NCBI RefSeq assembly: GCF_004770895.1
Contig: NZ_RQHS01000005.1
Location: 248,001-312,000, forward strand
DNA from: Leptospira dzoumogneensis
Lineage (GTDB): Bacteria > Spirochaetota > Leptospiria > Leptospirales > Leptospiraceae
DNA length: 64,000 nt
Reading direction: 5' to 3'
Positions 55,986 through 64,000 of the stretch are shown piece by piece. The position numbers were made by a program, and so were the translations under genes. Position 1 is the stretch's first letter; each line of letters starts with the position of its first letter. Under the pieces are notes generated by a model. It was not told where the DNA came from. It ran no database searches and saw nothing but the letters and a program-made list of their open reading frames with translations.

Positions 55986-57587
55986 TTGCCTTCGATCATG
56001 AAAACAACTGGAATTTCAAAAGGGTTCTTTCTATTTAGCGCAATTTATTTCGGGATCCTAATTTTATTAAAACCTTGGGAGGCACTTTTTTCGGATCAGT
56101 TCTTGAAATATCACCAAGCATATTCCATGTTCCAATCCGGTTTCAGCACCGAAAATCTAATCTATCCTTCCCTGGATCTGGATCCGACTTACAGTTATTT
56201 TCTTTGGAAAGCACCGATGGTTTTTCAGATCGGAGATAGAATGATCGGTCAATATCCGATCTTTCTCACACTTCTAATCGCGCCTTTTTTAGTTTTTGGC
56301 TGGGTTCCGATCGTTTCCATCTTGATGGGAGTCTTTAATCTTATCTCTGCTTATATTTTGAGAAGGTTCTGGGATCTTTCCTGGTTCTGGCTCGCTTTCA
56401 CTTTTTTCGGAACATATATCTTTTTGATGGGGCCCGAACTTTCGGAACATCCTCCTCTTCTTCTTTTAGAATTACTCGGACTCACTTTCTTTTATAAGAC
56501 TGAAGATAAAATTTCGAATAAGCTCATCGGAGGGATCGCTCTAGGGCTTGGTGTTTGGCTAAGATTAGAAGTTCTGATCTTCTTTGTGGTATTCTGGTCT
56601 GCAGGTTGGATCGATTTCGGGAAAGATTGGTGGAAAAAATCTTTTTGGTTCTCCGTATCTTTTTCAGTAGTAGTACTTTTACTATTTTTATTCCATACAT
56701 TGGATTACCAACATCCAATCGGTCCTAGATATTTCCAAAATTTTAATACTGGAGAAGACCAAGGAACAGTTCTTTCTAGAGCATTCACTATTCTGATCGG
56801 AACATATTCAATGCCAGGACTTTTGGTCTATTTACCGATACTTCTTCCTTTAGTTTATTTTTTCGGTAAAAAAGCCAAAGAAGGAAAGATCCAAGCTTCT
56901 TTCTATCATTTAGGGATCAGCGCTTATGTGTTTATCATTCTGATCGCATTCCTGGCTCCGAATGATGGTGTTTCCAATTGGGGACCAAGATATGTAGGGC
57001 TTGCATTGATCCCATTCGTTTTGGTTTTGAAAGAAGTGACGGAGGTTTTGGAATTAAAACTGGGAAAATCTGGTAAAAACTTAACGTTTTCTATTTTAGT
57101 AATTTATTCTTTCGGAATGACTCTCGCTGGATTCGTAAATTACCAAAGAAGTTCCAAAGAGATCAGATCCATTCGATCTATTTATGTGGACTCCCAGGCT
57201 TCTAGTTTATTGTTTTTGGACGATGTTCTTTGTGGGTCTATAGGACCTTCTTATTTCCAGAAAAGAGTATTATGTATTCATAATGAAACTTCTGCGCAAG
57301 GTATGGATACTATCGTGTCTTTCCTTTCTAAAAAACATCCCGGAGAAAAGGTAGGATTTATTTCCTATTCCGACGCTGTGGTGGAATATGCGGCAAAACT
57401 TCCTGAATCGAATAATATTCTAATGCATAAATACAGAATGAAAGTATTGGCAGAGGCGGCGATCCGTCCTGTTTGGCTGGAATTATTCGGTCATGCTTGG
57501 AAGGAAAAGGAAGTGAGAACGAAAGGTCTTTGGGAATATCGAGAATACGAAATTCCCAAAGATCCGAATGGAATATTAAGAAAATAG
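55986..57587 (+). CDS. Polytopic GT-C-like putative glycosyltransferase, paralogue 2
   Basis: 533 residues with about ten to twelve membrane helices, a paralogue of the protein at 24664: early loop [10 protein letters not shown] ... [15 protein letters not shown] and later loop [16 protein letters not shown] match. The TTG at 55986 is four bases after GGGGG; ATG at 55998 is an alternative. It is convergent with the GT2 gene at 57576-58271 (12-base overlap), which could supply its polyprenyl-phosphate sugar donor. Acceptor unknown. Confidence 0.75.
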   Translation: MPSIMKTTGISKGFFLFSAIYFGILILLKPWEALFSDQFLKYHQAYSMFQSGFSTENLIYPSLDLDPTYSYFLWKAPMVFQIGDRMIGQYPIFLTLLIAPFLVFGWVPIVSILMGVFNLISAYILRRFWDLSWFWLAFTFFGTYIFLMGPELSEHPPLLLLELLGLTFFYKTEDKISNKLIGGIALGLGVWLRLEVLIFFVVFWSAGWIDFGKDWWKKSFWFSVSFSVVVLLLFLFHTLDYQHPIGPRYFQNFNTGEDQGTVLSRAFTILIGTYSMPGLLVYLPILLPLVYFFGKKAKEGKIQASFYHLGISAYVFIILIAFLAPNDGVSNWGPRYVGLALIPFVLVLKEVTEVLELKLGKSGKNLTFSILVIYSFGMTLAGFVNYQRSSKEIRSIRSIYVDSQASSLLFLDDVLCGSIGPSYFQKRVLCIHNETSAQGMDTIVSFLSKKHPGEKVGFISYSDAVVEYAAKLPESNNILMHKYRMKVLAEAAIRPVWLELFGHAWKEKEVRTKGLWEYREYEIPKDPNGILRK

Positions 57588-58271
57588 ATTGTATCTTAGG
57601 ATACAGTAGATGGCTCTGAAGCCGTCTTTCCAACCTATCTTTTTACCTTCTGCGTAAGTGCGTCCATAATAAGAGATCCCCACCTCGAAAATACGAATGT
57701 CCGGGATCTTTGCGATCTTTGCAGTGATCTCAGGTTCGAATCCGAAACGATTCTCTTTAATATCTATTCCTTGGATCACTTCTCTACGGAATGCTTTGTA
57801 ACAAGTTTCCATATCAGTCAGATTAATATTAGTGAACATATTAGAGAGAGTAGTTAGGAATAAATTTCCGAGTCTATGCCAGTAGTATACGACTCTATGG
57901 GCCCTTCCCCCCATGAATCTGCTTCCGAAAACAACGTCAGCCTTTCCTTTGTAGATCGGATCGATTACATCCGGAATTTCAAACGGATCATATTCCAGGT
58001 CCGCGTCTTGTACGATGACTATATCGCCTTTGGCAGCTTTGAATCCGGTCCGGAGTGCTGCACCTTTTCCCTGGTTTTTCTCGTGGAATACGAGTTGGTC
58101 CACCAACTTCTTAAAAGGAGCGGTTTGTAGGAGTTCCCTCGTTCCGTCCGTGGAAAAATCGTCCACAAGGATGATTTCTTTATCCTTGTATGGGACCTTC
58201 TTTACGGTTTCTAAAATGTTTTTGATGGTCTGTTTTTCGTTATAACAGGGAATTACAATGGAAAGTTTCAT
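57576..58271 (-). CDS. Family 2 glycosyltransferase (polyprenyl-phosphate sugar synthase type)
   Basis: 231 residues, GT-A fold: [47 protein letters not shown] (DxD), and [12 protein letters not shown], as in dolichyl-phosphate mannose synthase and GtrB-like enzymes. It transfers a sugar from a nucleotide donor to polyprenyl phosphate for use by membrane GT-C enzymes. No C-terminal TM helix is present. It overlaps the upstream gene at 58268 by four bases (ATGA). Confidence 0.88.
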   Translation of the reverse strand: MKLSIVIPCYNEKQTIKNILETVKKVPYKDKEIILVDDFSTDGTRELLQTAPFKKLVDQLVFHEKNQGKGAALRTGFKAAKGDIVIVQDADLEYDPFEIPDVIDPIYKGKADVVFGSRFMGGRAHRVVYYWHRLGNLFLTTLSNMFTNINLTDMETCYKAFRREVIQGIDIKENRFGFEPEITAKIAKIPDIRIFEVGISYYGRTYAEGKKIGWKDGFRAIYCILRYNLFS

Positions 58272-59062
58272 TTAGCGTCCAGACCGACTAAGTCGCTCAT
58301 CCGGAAATCCCGGATGATATTTTCGGCTTTAACGATTATTTTTTCCAATGCGATGCCGAAAAGTAAATTCTTATATGCTTCCGAAGCTTTCGGATAGTCT
58401 CTATCGCTGACTTGTACGGTCATTCTGTCGCTGACCCTGTTTTTCTCCACACATTCCAATGCGGTCTTTCTAAGCCCTGCGAGCGCGATACATACTTCTT
58501 TCAGAATGGTCTGGGAATCCCTTTCCATTGCGGATTGATTTCCGTTCGCATCTAATAATGCCTTAATATGTTCGGAGATACGAAGAGAAGGCATCCCTCT
58601 TTTAGTGACACCGACCCTTTCGATCATGGAGATACTATCTTGGAAGGCGGAATATTCGGGAGTTCCTCTGAATATATGGATCAGTACAGGAAGGTCGGTT
58701 TCTGCAAATGCAGTCATAGCCCCGTAAAAATATCTCATTTCCGGTCTGGCTAACGGATGGAAATCCACCCTTTGGTATTTGGAAAGTTTTTCCTCTTGTT
58801 CGTCCAGGATACGATTGATCGTTTCTCCCTTGGAGGCGTTCCTTCTTTCCGTAAGTTCTTTATGTTTAGTTTTGATCTTTTCCAGAAAGTCCACTTCGTC
58901 TTTCAGGAAATTGTCCAGGTTTCCCCTATGTTTTAGGGTTTGGATATAACGATCCTCGAAACCTTTGCCGTCGAAAATTTTAGGACTTTGTTTGGCCCCT
59001 TCCCGGTATTCGGTTCGGAGTTTTTCTACGATTGTTTTTATCTCTTGATCGCTAAGTGCCAT
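58268..59062 (-). CDS. Hypothetical helical protein
   Basis: 264 residues, no signal peptide, long charged helices ([37 protein letters not shown]) and a middle part with [23 protein letters not shown]. The gene couples to the GT2 gene by ATGA and follows the gene at 59074 by 11 bases. It is cytosolic; no domain recognised. It may be a Leptospira-specific component of a three-gene unit with the next gene. Confidence 0.65.
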   Translation of the reverse strand: MALSDQEIKTIVEKLRTEYREGAKQSPKIFDGKGFEDRYIQTLKHRGNLDNFLKDEVDFLEKIKTKHKELTERRNASKGETINRILDEQEEKLSKYQRVDFHPLARPEMRYFYGAMTAFAETDLPVLIHIFRGTPEYSAFQDSISMIERVGVTKRGMPSLRISEHIKALLDANGNQSAMERDSQTILKEVCIALAGLRKTALECVEKNRVSDRMTVQVSDRDYPKASEAYKNLLFGIALEKIIVKAENIIRDFRMSDLVGLDAK

Positions 59063-59073
59063 GCAAAAGGTTT

Positions 59074-60189
59074 CTATCCTTCGCTATCGGCCCATTTTTG
59101 CAAGGAGATAAGTAGTCCACCTATGTCTTCCGAACAATATAATAGGGCGCTTCTGGCATCCTTATACATCTGTTGTTGGTTATAGGCTACTTGTTTTAGG
59201 TGGTTTTCGTTTTTAGTATTTAGTACGTTCAATGCATTTAGGACCATTTTTTTGAGTTTTCTGGTCAGATCTAGGAGAAGTTCCTGCATTTCCCAACGGA
59301 TCACTAGTTTTAGTTTTTCCACGTCGGAAGTTTTGGACTGCAATGCCTGTTTACGATGAGACTCGTACTTTGCTATATAATAGGTAATGGATCTAGGGTA
59401 AGAAGTCAGCTCTTTATGATAATTTAATATCTTATCCAATTTCTGGAAGAATTCTATATCGAATTCTCTTGATAGATTTCCCACTATGTTTTTGTTCTCG
59501 GAAGGATCCCCGGTCGCTTCGAAAATTTTGGAATTTCGAATATTATTCAGTACGGATTCAATTCTTTCTTTGATCCTCTGGAATTGCTGCACGCTATCTT
59601 CGATATATTTCGTTTCTCTATTGGAGCCTGCTTCTATATTCTCTATAAAAACCGGAATATCTTCTTTTCCTGCGTTAGAAGAAAGTCCTGCATCCGAAAT
59701 ATTCAGATCCACTTTAGAAAGATCGAATATATCATTTTGAACGGAGTTCATTCTTGCGGATAGATCCGGGCCTTCTGAACTAGAAATATCTAATTCTTTT
59801 TGAGTGCCCGGAGTGTAAGCGGGTTTTTCCGAATTTGCGGAGCTTGGCTTAGTATGTTTTGTTTTTTCCGCCAGGTTTTCTACCCAGTCGGCGCTTGGAT
59901 GTTTTGTACTTTTAAGAAGATTGGATAATTTCTCTAGATCTAAAGGATTGGATCCAGACTTAGGATTTACTCTGCCTAGTTTAGGTTTATTCGCTTCTGC
60001 TTCGGAAGCTTTTTGAAGAGTGATACGAATGATCTCTGCCTTTCTACTTTCTTTATTGAAACGAACAGCATAACGGTTTCCGTTCCTGTCCAAATACTTG
60101 GTTCCCAATTGAGCCAAAGAAAGTTTATTAGGATCGATCTCGTCGATCGAGTTTACAATGATATAGTCTTGTGCTTGTCTAGATATCAT
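59074..60189 (-). CDS. Hypothetical protein, coiled-coil rich
   Basis: 371 residues. N-terminal residues 1-65 form a compact beta-like region (YIIVNSIDEIDPNKLSLAQLGTKYLDRNGNRYAVRF). A disordered Ser/Lys/Pro-rich linker (about 70-190) follows, then a helical C-terminal half (VQQFQRIKERIESVLNNIRN, KLVIRWEMQELLLDLTRKLKKMVLNALNVL). It is the first gene of the unit with 58268 and the GT2 gene. No domain recognised; a structural or regulatory role in the cytosol is a guess. Confidence 0.65.
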   Translation of the reverse strand: MISRQAQDYIIVNSIDEIDPNKLSLAQLGTKYLDRNGNRYAVRFNKESRKAEIIRITLQKASEAEANKPKLGRVNPKSGSNPLDLEKLSNLLKSTKHPSADWVENLAEKTKHTKPSSANSEKPAYTPGTQKELDISSSEGPDLSARMNSVQNDIFDLSKVDLNISDAGLSSNAGKEDIPVFIENIEAGSNRETKYIEDSVQQFQRIKERIESVLNNIRNSKIFEATGDPSENKNIVGNLSREFDIEFFQKLDKILNYHKELTSYPRSITYYIAKYESHRKQALQSKTSDVEKLKLVIRWEMQELLLDLTRKLKKMVLNALNVLNTKNENHLKQVAYNQQQMYKDARSALLYCSEDIGGLLISLQKWADSEG

Positions 60190-60631
60190 TTGAAGGCGTC
60201 CTGGGTCTGCTTATAGGACGTATAATTAATTTCCAATCTTTCGGATTACAAAAAATAGAAGTAAAATCCTTCGAAGCATAGCAAAATTTTTTCCTCGACT
60301 TTAGTTTAGTAAATTTATTTCAAACATACCTCGTTTAAGGTATAAGTCAGGTTTAACGCAAATTCCGGATGGCAAATAACGCAATCGTCAAATTCGAAGT
60401 CCGCACTCAGAGAGGATAGTGGCCTTTCTTCTTATCCGCCGAGACTTGGGCGGATCTTTACGCGACAGCGATCGCAGCGGAAATCCCGCGTAGCGGATTG
60501 GAGCGTAGAGCGCGATCGATCGCAAAGCGAGCGAGTCGCCCCTACACTTGAACAAAAGATATAAAAGCTCGTTGACAGGCTGCCTAGGTACGAAAATCTG
60601 GGCTCAATCCCTGAATAGGAAGTAGAGATCC
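60190..60631. other. 442-base spacer upstream of rpsT with REP-like repeat
   Basis: It holds the second copy of the dispersed repeat (60470-60511) and its flanking inverted sequence to 60540, and a 16-codon frame (60369-60419) that I do not accept as a gene. TTGACA at 60572-60577 is a fair -35 for rpsT but its -10 is poor. Confidence 0.55.
60470..60511. repeat. Dispersed intergenic repeat, copy 2
   Basis: GATCGCAGCGGAAATCCCGC and the following 22 bases match 7051-7092 with one mismatch. Here it is followed by GCGATCGATCGC (about 60511-60523) and flanked by an inverted GCGAC/GTCGC pair (about 60462 to 60539), giving the whole block an inverted-repeat outline. Confidence 0.7.
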
Positions 60632-60901
60632 TTGGCGAATATTAAATCTTCAGAAAAAGATATCCGTAGAACGAAACGCAGAAATGCGGCAAATTCTCAA
60701 AACAGGAATCGCCTTAGGACCCAAGCTAAAAAGATCCTAAAAGCGCTCCAAGACGGAGAGAAAGACTCCTTAAAATCTTTGTTCGGACAATATTCTTCTC
60801 TTCTGGACAAAGCTGCGAAAACCAACCTGATCCACTCTAAAAATGCAGACCGCAAAAAGAGTCGGATGGCATTGCGTATCAATCAGGCTGCAACCGCATA
60901 A
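60632..60901 (+). CDS. rpsT: 30S ribosomal protein S20
   Basis: 89 residues with the S20 pattern: ANIKSSEKDIRRTKRRNAANSQNRNRLRT, KSLFGQYSSLLDKAAKTNLIHSKNADRKKSRMALRIN. It starts with TTG at 60632, shortly after AGGAAGTAGAG. S20 binds 16S rRNA and is commonly self-repressed through weak start codons; a TTG start fits that. tRNA-Val follows 16 bases downstream. Confidence 0.95.
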   Translation: MANIKSSEKDIRRTKRRNAANSQNRNRLRTQAKKILKALQDGEKDSLKSLFGQYSSLLDKAAKTNLIHSKNADRKKSRMALRINQAATA

Positions 60902-60917
60902 TAACCGTTTTCATAAC

Positions 60918-60990
<73 letters not shown>

Positions 60991-61027
60991 TGTTCTCATC
61001 CCAATTTAAAAAACATTCCTCGGAATC

Positions 61028-62419
61028 ATGGCTCTAAATCCTCAAAAACCGGTCTTCCAACACCCGGATTTGATGGTTTCAGTGTCCGGAATCCGGGGAA
61101 TCATTCCCACCGGATTAAGTCCCGACGTAATTTTCCATTCACTCATGGCCTTTGGGTCTAGACTCAAAGGAAATACCGTAGTCATCGGAAGAGATTCCCG
61201 TCCTAGCGGTGCTTATATAGAAAATATCGCGATCGGGATCATGCTAGGCATGGGCAAAAATGTGATCCGTTTGGGGATTGTTCCTACTCCTACCGTCAAG
61301 GCAGTGGTGGCTCAGTCAAATGCTGCAGGCGGGATCATGATCTCCGCATCTCATAATCCAGTTATCTGGAATGCATTTAAGTTCATAGGGCCCGGCGGAT
61401 TTTTTACCAACGCGCAAGACTTAGAAGGTCTTTTAGATCTGGTCCGAAAAGAAGATTATAAACCTTTCCAATTCAAACCCAATACCGATGTAGAAGATGG
61501 AACCGACAGGATCCAAGCTCATATTGATTCCGTTTTGGCAAGAGTGAATGTTTCTGCGATCAAACGTAAGAAGTTCACCGTATTTTTGGATGCGGTGAAC
61601 GGCGGGGGAAGCTTCGTTTTACCCGAATTGTTAAGTCGCTTGGGTTGTAAGGTCATTTTACAGCATTGTACTCCTGATGGAACATTTCCTCGTCCACCGG
61701 AACCTACTCCTGATGCGCTCAAACAATCTTCCCGTCTGATCAAAAAATCCAAGGCGGATATCGGTTTTGCTTTGGATCCTGACGCGGACAGGCTCGTAGT
61801 TCTATCTCCTAAAAAGGGAGCTATCTCGGAAGAATTAACTCTTCCTCTCAGCTTTATGTCCTACCTTGCTTCTAACTCTATTCCGAAGAAGGCATCCATC
61901 ACCGTAAACCTCTCCACTAGTTTTGTGAACGATTGGGTCGCGGACTCTGTTGGAATTCCGACTTATCGCTCTAAGGTGGGAGAAGCGAACGTTGTGGCAG
62001 AAATGATACACCGTAAGTCTGTTTTCGGCGGAGAAGGAAACGGAGGAGTCATCGATCCGGCGATCCCTTCTTTCGGAAGAGACTCTCTTTCCGGGGTGGC
62101 CCATATACTGAATCTGCTTGCCCTAAAGGGGGAAGATGCTGAAACTGTGATAGGTAGTCTTCCTGCGGTCCATATGCGCAAGATCGCCTACAAGATCGCG
62201 GGTCAGAAGACGGAGCAGATTTATTCTAAGTTTCGCAGCGCCTTCTCCGAATATAAAGAAGATTCGAGAGACGGTTTACGTTTAGCAAATCAGGACTCTT
62301 GGATACATATTCGACCTTCGAATACCGAGCCGATCCTCCGGTTGATTGGAGAGGCCAGAACCAAAAAGGATCTGGAATCCCTTTTAAATAAAGCCGGAAA
62401 GATCATGGAGAATTCATAA
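61028..62419 (+). CDS. glmM: Phosphoglucosamine mutase
   Basis: 463 residues of the alpha-D-phosphohexomutase superfamily: the phosphoserine loop GIMISASHNPVIWNAFKF, the metal loop ALDPDADRL, the sugar loop GGEGNGGVI, and the phosphate-binding loop RPSNTEPILRLIGEA. Converts GlcN-6-P to GlcN-1-P. The glucosamine assignment rests on length, motif context and the glmS gene four bases downstream; a phosphomannomutase role cannot be excluded. An in-frame ATG at 61028 has a purine-rich stretch upstream. Confidence 0.85.
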   Translation: MALNPQKPVFQHPDLMVSVSGIRGIIPTGLSPDVIFHSLMAFGSRLKGNTVVIGRDSRPSGAYIENIAIGIMLGMGKNVIRLGIVPTPTVKAVVAQSNAAGGIMISASHNPVIWNAFKFIGPGGFFTNAQDLEGLLDLVRKEDYKPFQFKPNTDVEDGTDRIQAHIDSVLARVNVSAIKRKKFTVFLDAVNGGGSFVLPELLSRLGCKVILQHCTPDGTFPRPPEPTPDALKQSSRLIKKSKADIGFALDPDADRLVVLSPKKGAISEELTLPLSFMSYLASNSIPKKASITVNLSTSFVNDWVADSVGIPTYRSKVGEANVVAEMIHRKSVFGGEGNGGVIDPAIPSFGRDSLSGVAHILNLLALKGEDAETVIGSLPAVHMRKIAYKIAGQKTEQIYSKFRSAFSEYKEDSRDGLRLANQDSWIHIRPSNTEPILRLIGEARTKKDLESLLNKAGKIMENS

Positions 62420-62422
62420 TAT

Positions 62423-64000
62423 ATGTGTGGAATCGTAGGATACGCTGGCGATAAGAACGTAGAATCCGTACTCATAGTAGGGCTCATCGGTTTGGAGTAT
62501 CGTGGATACGATTCGGCCGGGATCGCGGTCCTAGACAGAGGAGAGATCCAAGTCCGCAAACAAAAAGGCAAAATTAAGGATTTGGAAAATTACCTAAAGG
62601 AACATCCGATCCGAGGCAATGTCGGGATCGGTCATACCCGCTGGGCGACTCACGGAGAGCCGAACCAGATCAACGCTCACCCTCATACCGATTCCAAATC
62701 TACCGTAGCGGTAGTTCATAACGGAATTATAGAAAATTATTCCGAGCTAAGACAAGAGCTCAAACAAAAAGGTTTCGTATTCCATAGTATGACGGATACG
62801 GAAGTCATTCCTAATCTTTTAGCCGAGAGCAGAAAAAGAGGCAAATCCAATAAGGAAGCTTTTTTAGAATTATTTAATAGAGTTCACGGTAAATGGGCGG
62901 TTGCAGTCGTATTCGATAACGAGCCGGACAGAGTGTATTTCGCGCAAGACGGAGCACCTTTACTTTTAGGAAAAGGAAAAGAAGAATATTACTTAGCTTC
63001 CGATATTTCCCCTCTGACTAGGAACTGTAGAGAAGTTTATTATATCAACTCCAAGGAATGGGGATATTTTACAAAAACCGAATGTAAGATCTACGGATTC
63101 GACGGTTCCGAAAAGGAATTCGAATTTAAGACCCAAGATATTAAATTCGAGGACGTGGATAAAGGCGGTTATCCTCATTTTATGATCAAGGAGATCCACG
63201 AACAACCCGGTATCTTCCGTAGGATCATCCAATCCCGTATTTCCGAGAGCGGTGAGATTGAATTCCCTGAAAGTACGATCTCTAGAGAAATGATGTCCAA
63301 GGTAAACCGTATTATCATCCAAGCTGCAGGAACCAGCTATTACGCAGGTATGCTTGGAAAACATTATCTGGAAAATTTCGCAAAGATCCAAACTGATACG
63401 GAAACTTCTTCTGAGTTCCGTTATAGAAACCCTGTGGTCGAAGGTGACACACTCATCGTAGGAATTTCTCAGTCCGGAGAAACTGCGGATACTCTTGCTT
63501 CTCTTTTAGAAGCGAAAGCAAAGTTCATCAAAGTTCTTTCTTTGGTGAATAATGTGAACTCAACGATCGCAAGAGAATCCGATTCATTCATCAGAACGGA
63601 TGCAGGTCCTGAGATCGGTGTCGCGAGTACAAAGGCGTTCACTGCACAGGTAATCAACCTTCTTCTTTTTTCATTATACGTAGCTCGTTTGAAATGGATC
63701 GTTTCCGACGAAGAATTGAAAACACTCTTAGAAGAGATCCGACTTTTGCCCGGCAAAATGGAAAGAATTTTGGCTCAGGCACATATCCTGGAAAACTGGG
63801 CAGCGGATTTTACTAAAACCAAGGATTTTGTTTTCTTAGGCAGGACCTATAACCATCCGGTTGCGTTAGAAGGCGCTCTGAAATTAAAAGAGGTCTCTTA
63901 TATCCACGCTTCCGGTTACGCGGGCGGGGAATTCAAACACGGACCGATCGCACTGATCACGAACGAAGTGCCGGTTGTATGTATTGCGACCAAATCCGAA
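62423..64000 (+). CDS. glmS: Glutamine-fructose-6-phosphate aminotransferase, 5' part
   Basis: 526 codons are present; the gene runs off the right edge (full length about 610). It has the N-terminal nucleophile Cys2 in MCGIVGYAGDKN, RGYDSAG, GIGHTRWATHG and VHNGIIENY of the glutamine amidotransferase domain, then two SIS domains (SQSGETADTLAS; STKAFTAQVIN; KEVSYIHASGYAGGEFKHG). It makes GlcN-6-P from fructose-6-P and Gln. It is transcribed with glmM (three-base gap). Confidence 0.96.
   Translation, partial: MCGIVGYAGDKNVESVLIVGLIGLEYRGYDSAGIAVLDRGEIQVRKQKGKIKDLENYLKEHPIRGNVGIGHTRWATHGEPNQINAHPHTDSKSTVAVVHNGIIENYSELRQELKQKGFVFHSMTDTEVIPNLLAESRKRGKSNKEAFLELFNRVHGKWAVAVVFDNEPDRVYFAQDGAPLLLGKGKEEYYLASDISPLTRNCREVYYINSKEWGYFTKTECKIYGFDGSEKEFEFKTQDIKFEDVDKGGYPHFMIKEIHEQPGIFRRIIQSRISESGEIEFPESTISREMMSKVNRIIIQAAGTSYYAGMLGKHYLENFAKIQTDTETSSEFRYRNPVVEGDTLIVGISQSGETADTLASLLEAKAKFIKVLSLVNNVNSTIARESDSFIRTDAGPEIGVASTKAFTAQVINLLLFSLYVARLKWIVSDEELKTLLEEIRLLPGKMERILAQAHILENWAADFTKTKDFVFLGRTYNHPVALEGALKLKEVSYIHASGYAGGEFKHGPIALITNEVPVVCIATKSE

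Noticed and set aside
60369..60419. 16-codon frame starting MANNAIVKF upstream of rpsT, slightly like the S20 N-terminus
   Set aside because: Too short and the likeness to S20 is limited to three residues; could be a leader peptide, but nothing supports it.
61835..62181. Frames antisense to glmM
   Set aside because: Shadows of a strongly conserved gene.

Overview
The window looks like a chromosomal segment of a Leptospira species. The evidence is a spirochaete-type lipobox in several exported proteins, the gene order ispE - tRNA-Gln - glmU-like - prs - rplY - pth - ftsH, two Leptospira-type polytopic glycosyltransferase paralogues, and dispersed GC-rich intergenic repeats. By eye the base composition is intermediate (roughly 40% GC), which fits a saprophytic or low-virulence clade better than L. 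interrogans. The species call is inference.

Layout. 1-7 kb: the 5' part of a flavin monooxygenase with a TetR-style operator, a membrane histidine kinase and response regulator pair, a sugar transferase fused to a ferritin-like diiron domain, and a small two-gene membrane module. 7-16 kb: a LEA-type lipoprotein, a single RND efflux pump protein, repeat-rich spacers, and a group of unrecognised secreted proteins and lipoproteins. 16-28 kb: a DegT-fold protein without the PLP lysine, two WYL regulators, an M48 protease, a HigB/HigA-type toxin-antitoxin pair with an unclear toxin start, a PfpI-like/AraC divergent pair, glyoxalase I, small exported proteins and a GT-C glycosyltransferase. 28-37 kb: housekeeping genes (ispE, tRNA-Gln, a GlmU uridyltransferase domain, prs, rplY, a Pth with replaced catalytic residues, ftsH, an EVE protein), then a 7TM SpoIIE-type phosphatase and a c-type cytochrome-like protein. 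37-42 kb: a DUF4178-type zinc-ribbon protein, a small protein and a membrane-bound spermidine-synthase-like protein in one operon. 42-45 kb: copper export (copA, copZ, cueR) with two near-identical CueR-type dyads. 45-52 kb: a tight OmpA-like/NRDE/PilZ/MFS operon, and cstA with a NUDIX hydrolase. 52-56 kb: a J-domain protein, a YHS lipoprotein, an MNIO (DUF692)/BufC-like/bufferin-like peptide cluster, and YceI. 56-64 kb: glycosyltransferases, two unrecognised helical proteins, rpsT, tRNA-Val, glmM and the 5' part of glmS.

How the parts fit together. glmS, glmM and the GlmU-like uridyltransferase cover most of UDP-GlcNAc synthesis, but the acetyltransferase domain of GlmU is absent. The copA/copZ/cueR block and the MNIO/bufferin block ten kilobases away would together form a copper export and sequestration response. 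Several genes are joined by 4-base stop/start overlaps. In two cases the only start that keeps the conserved N-terminus is a CTG next to the upstream stop codon.

The best candidates for undescribed biology are the sugar transferase-diiron fusion, the catalytically altered Pth at the canonical pth locus, the bufferin-like locus with its precursor facing the modification genes, and the DUF4178/small protein/spermidine synthase-like operon.
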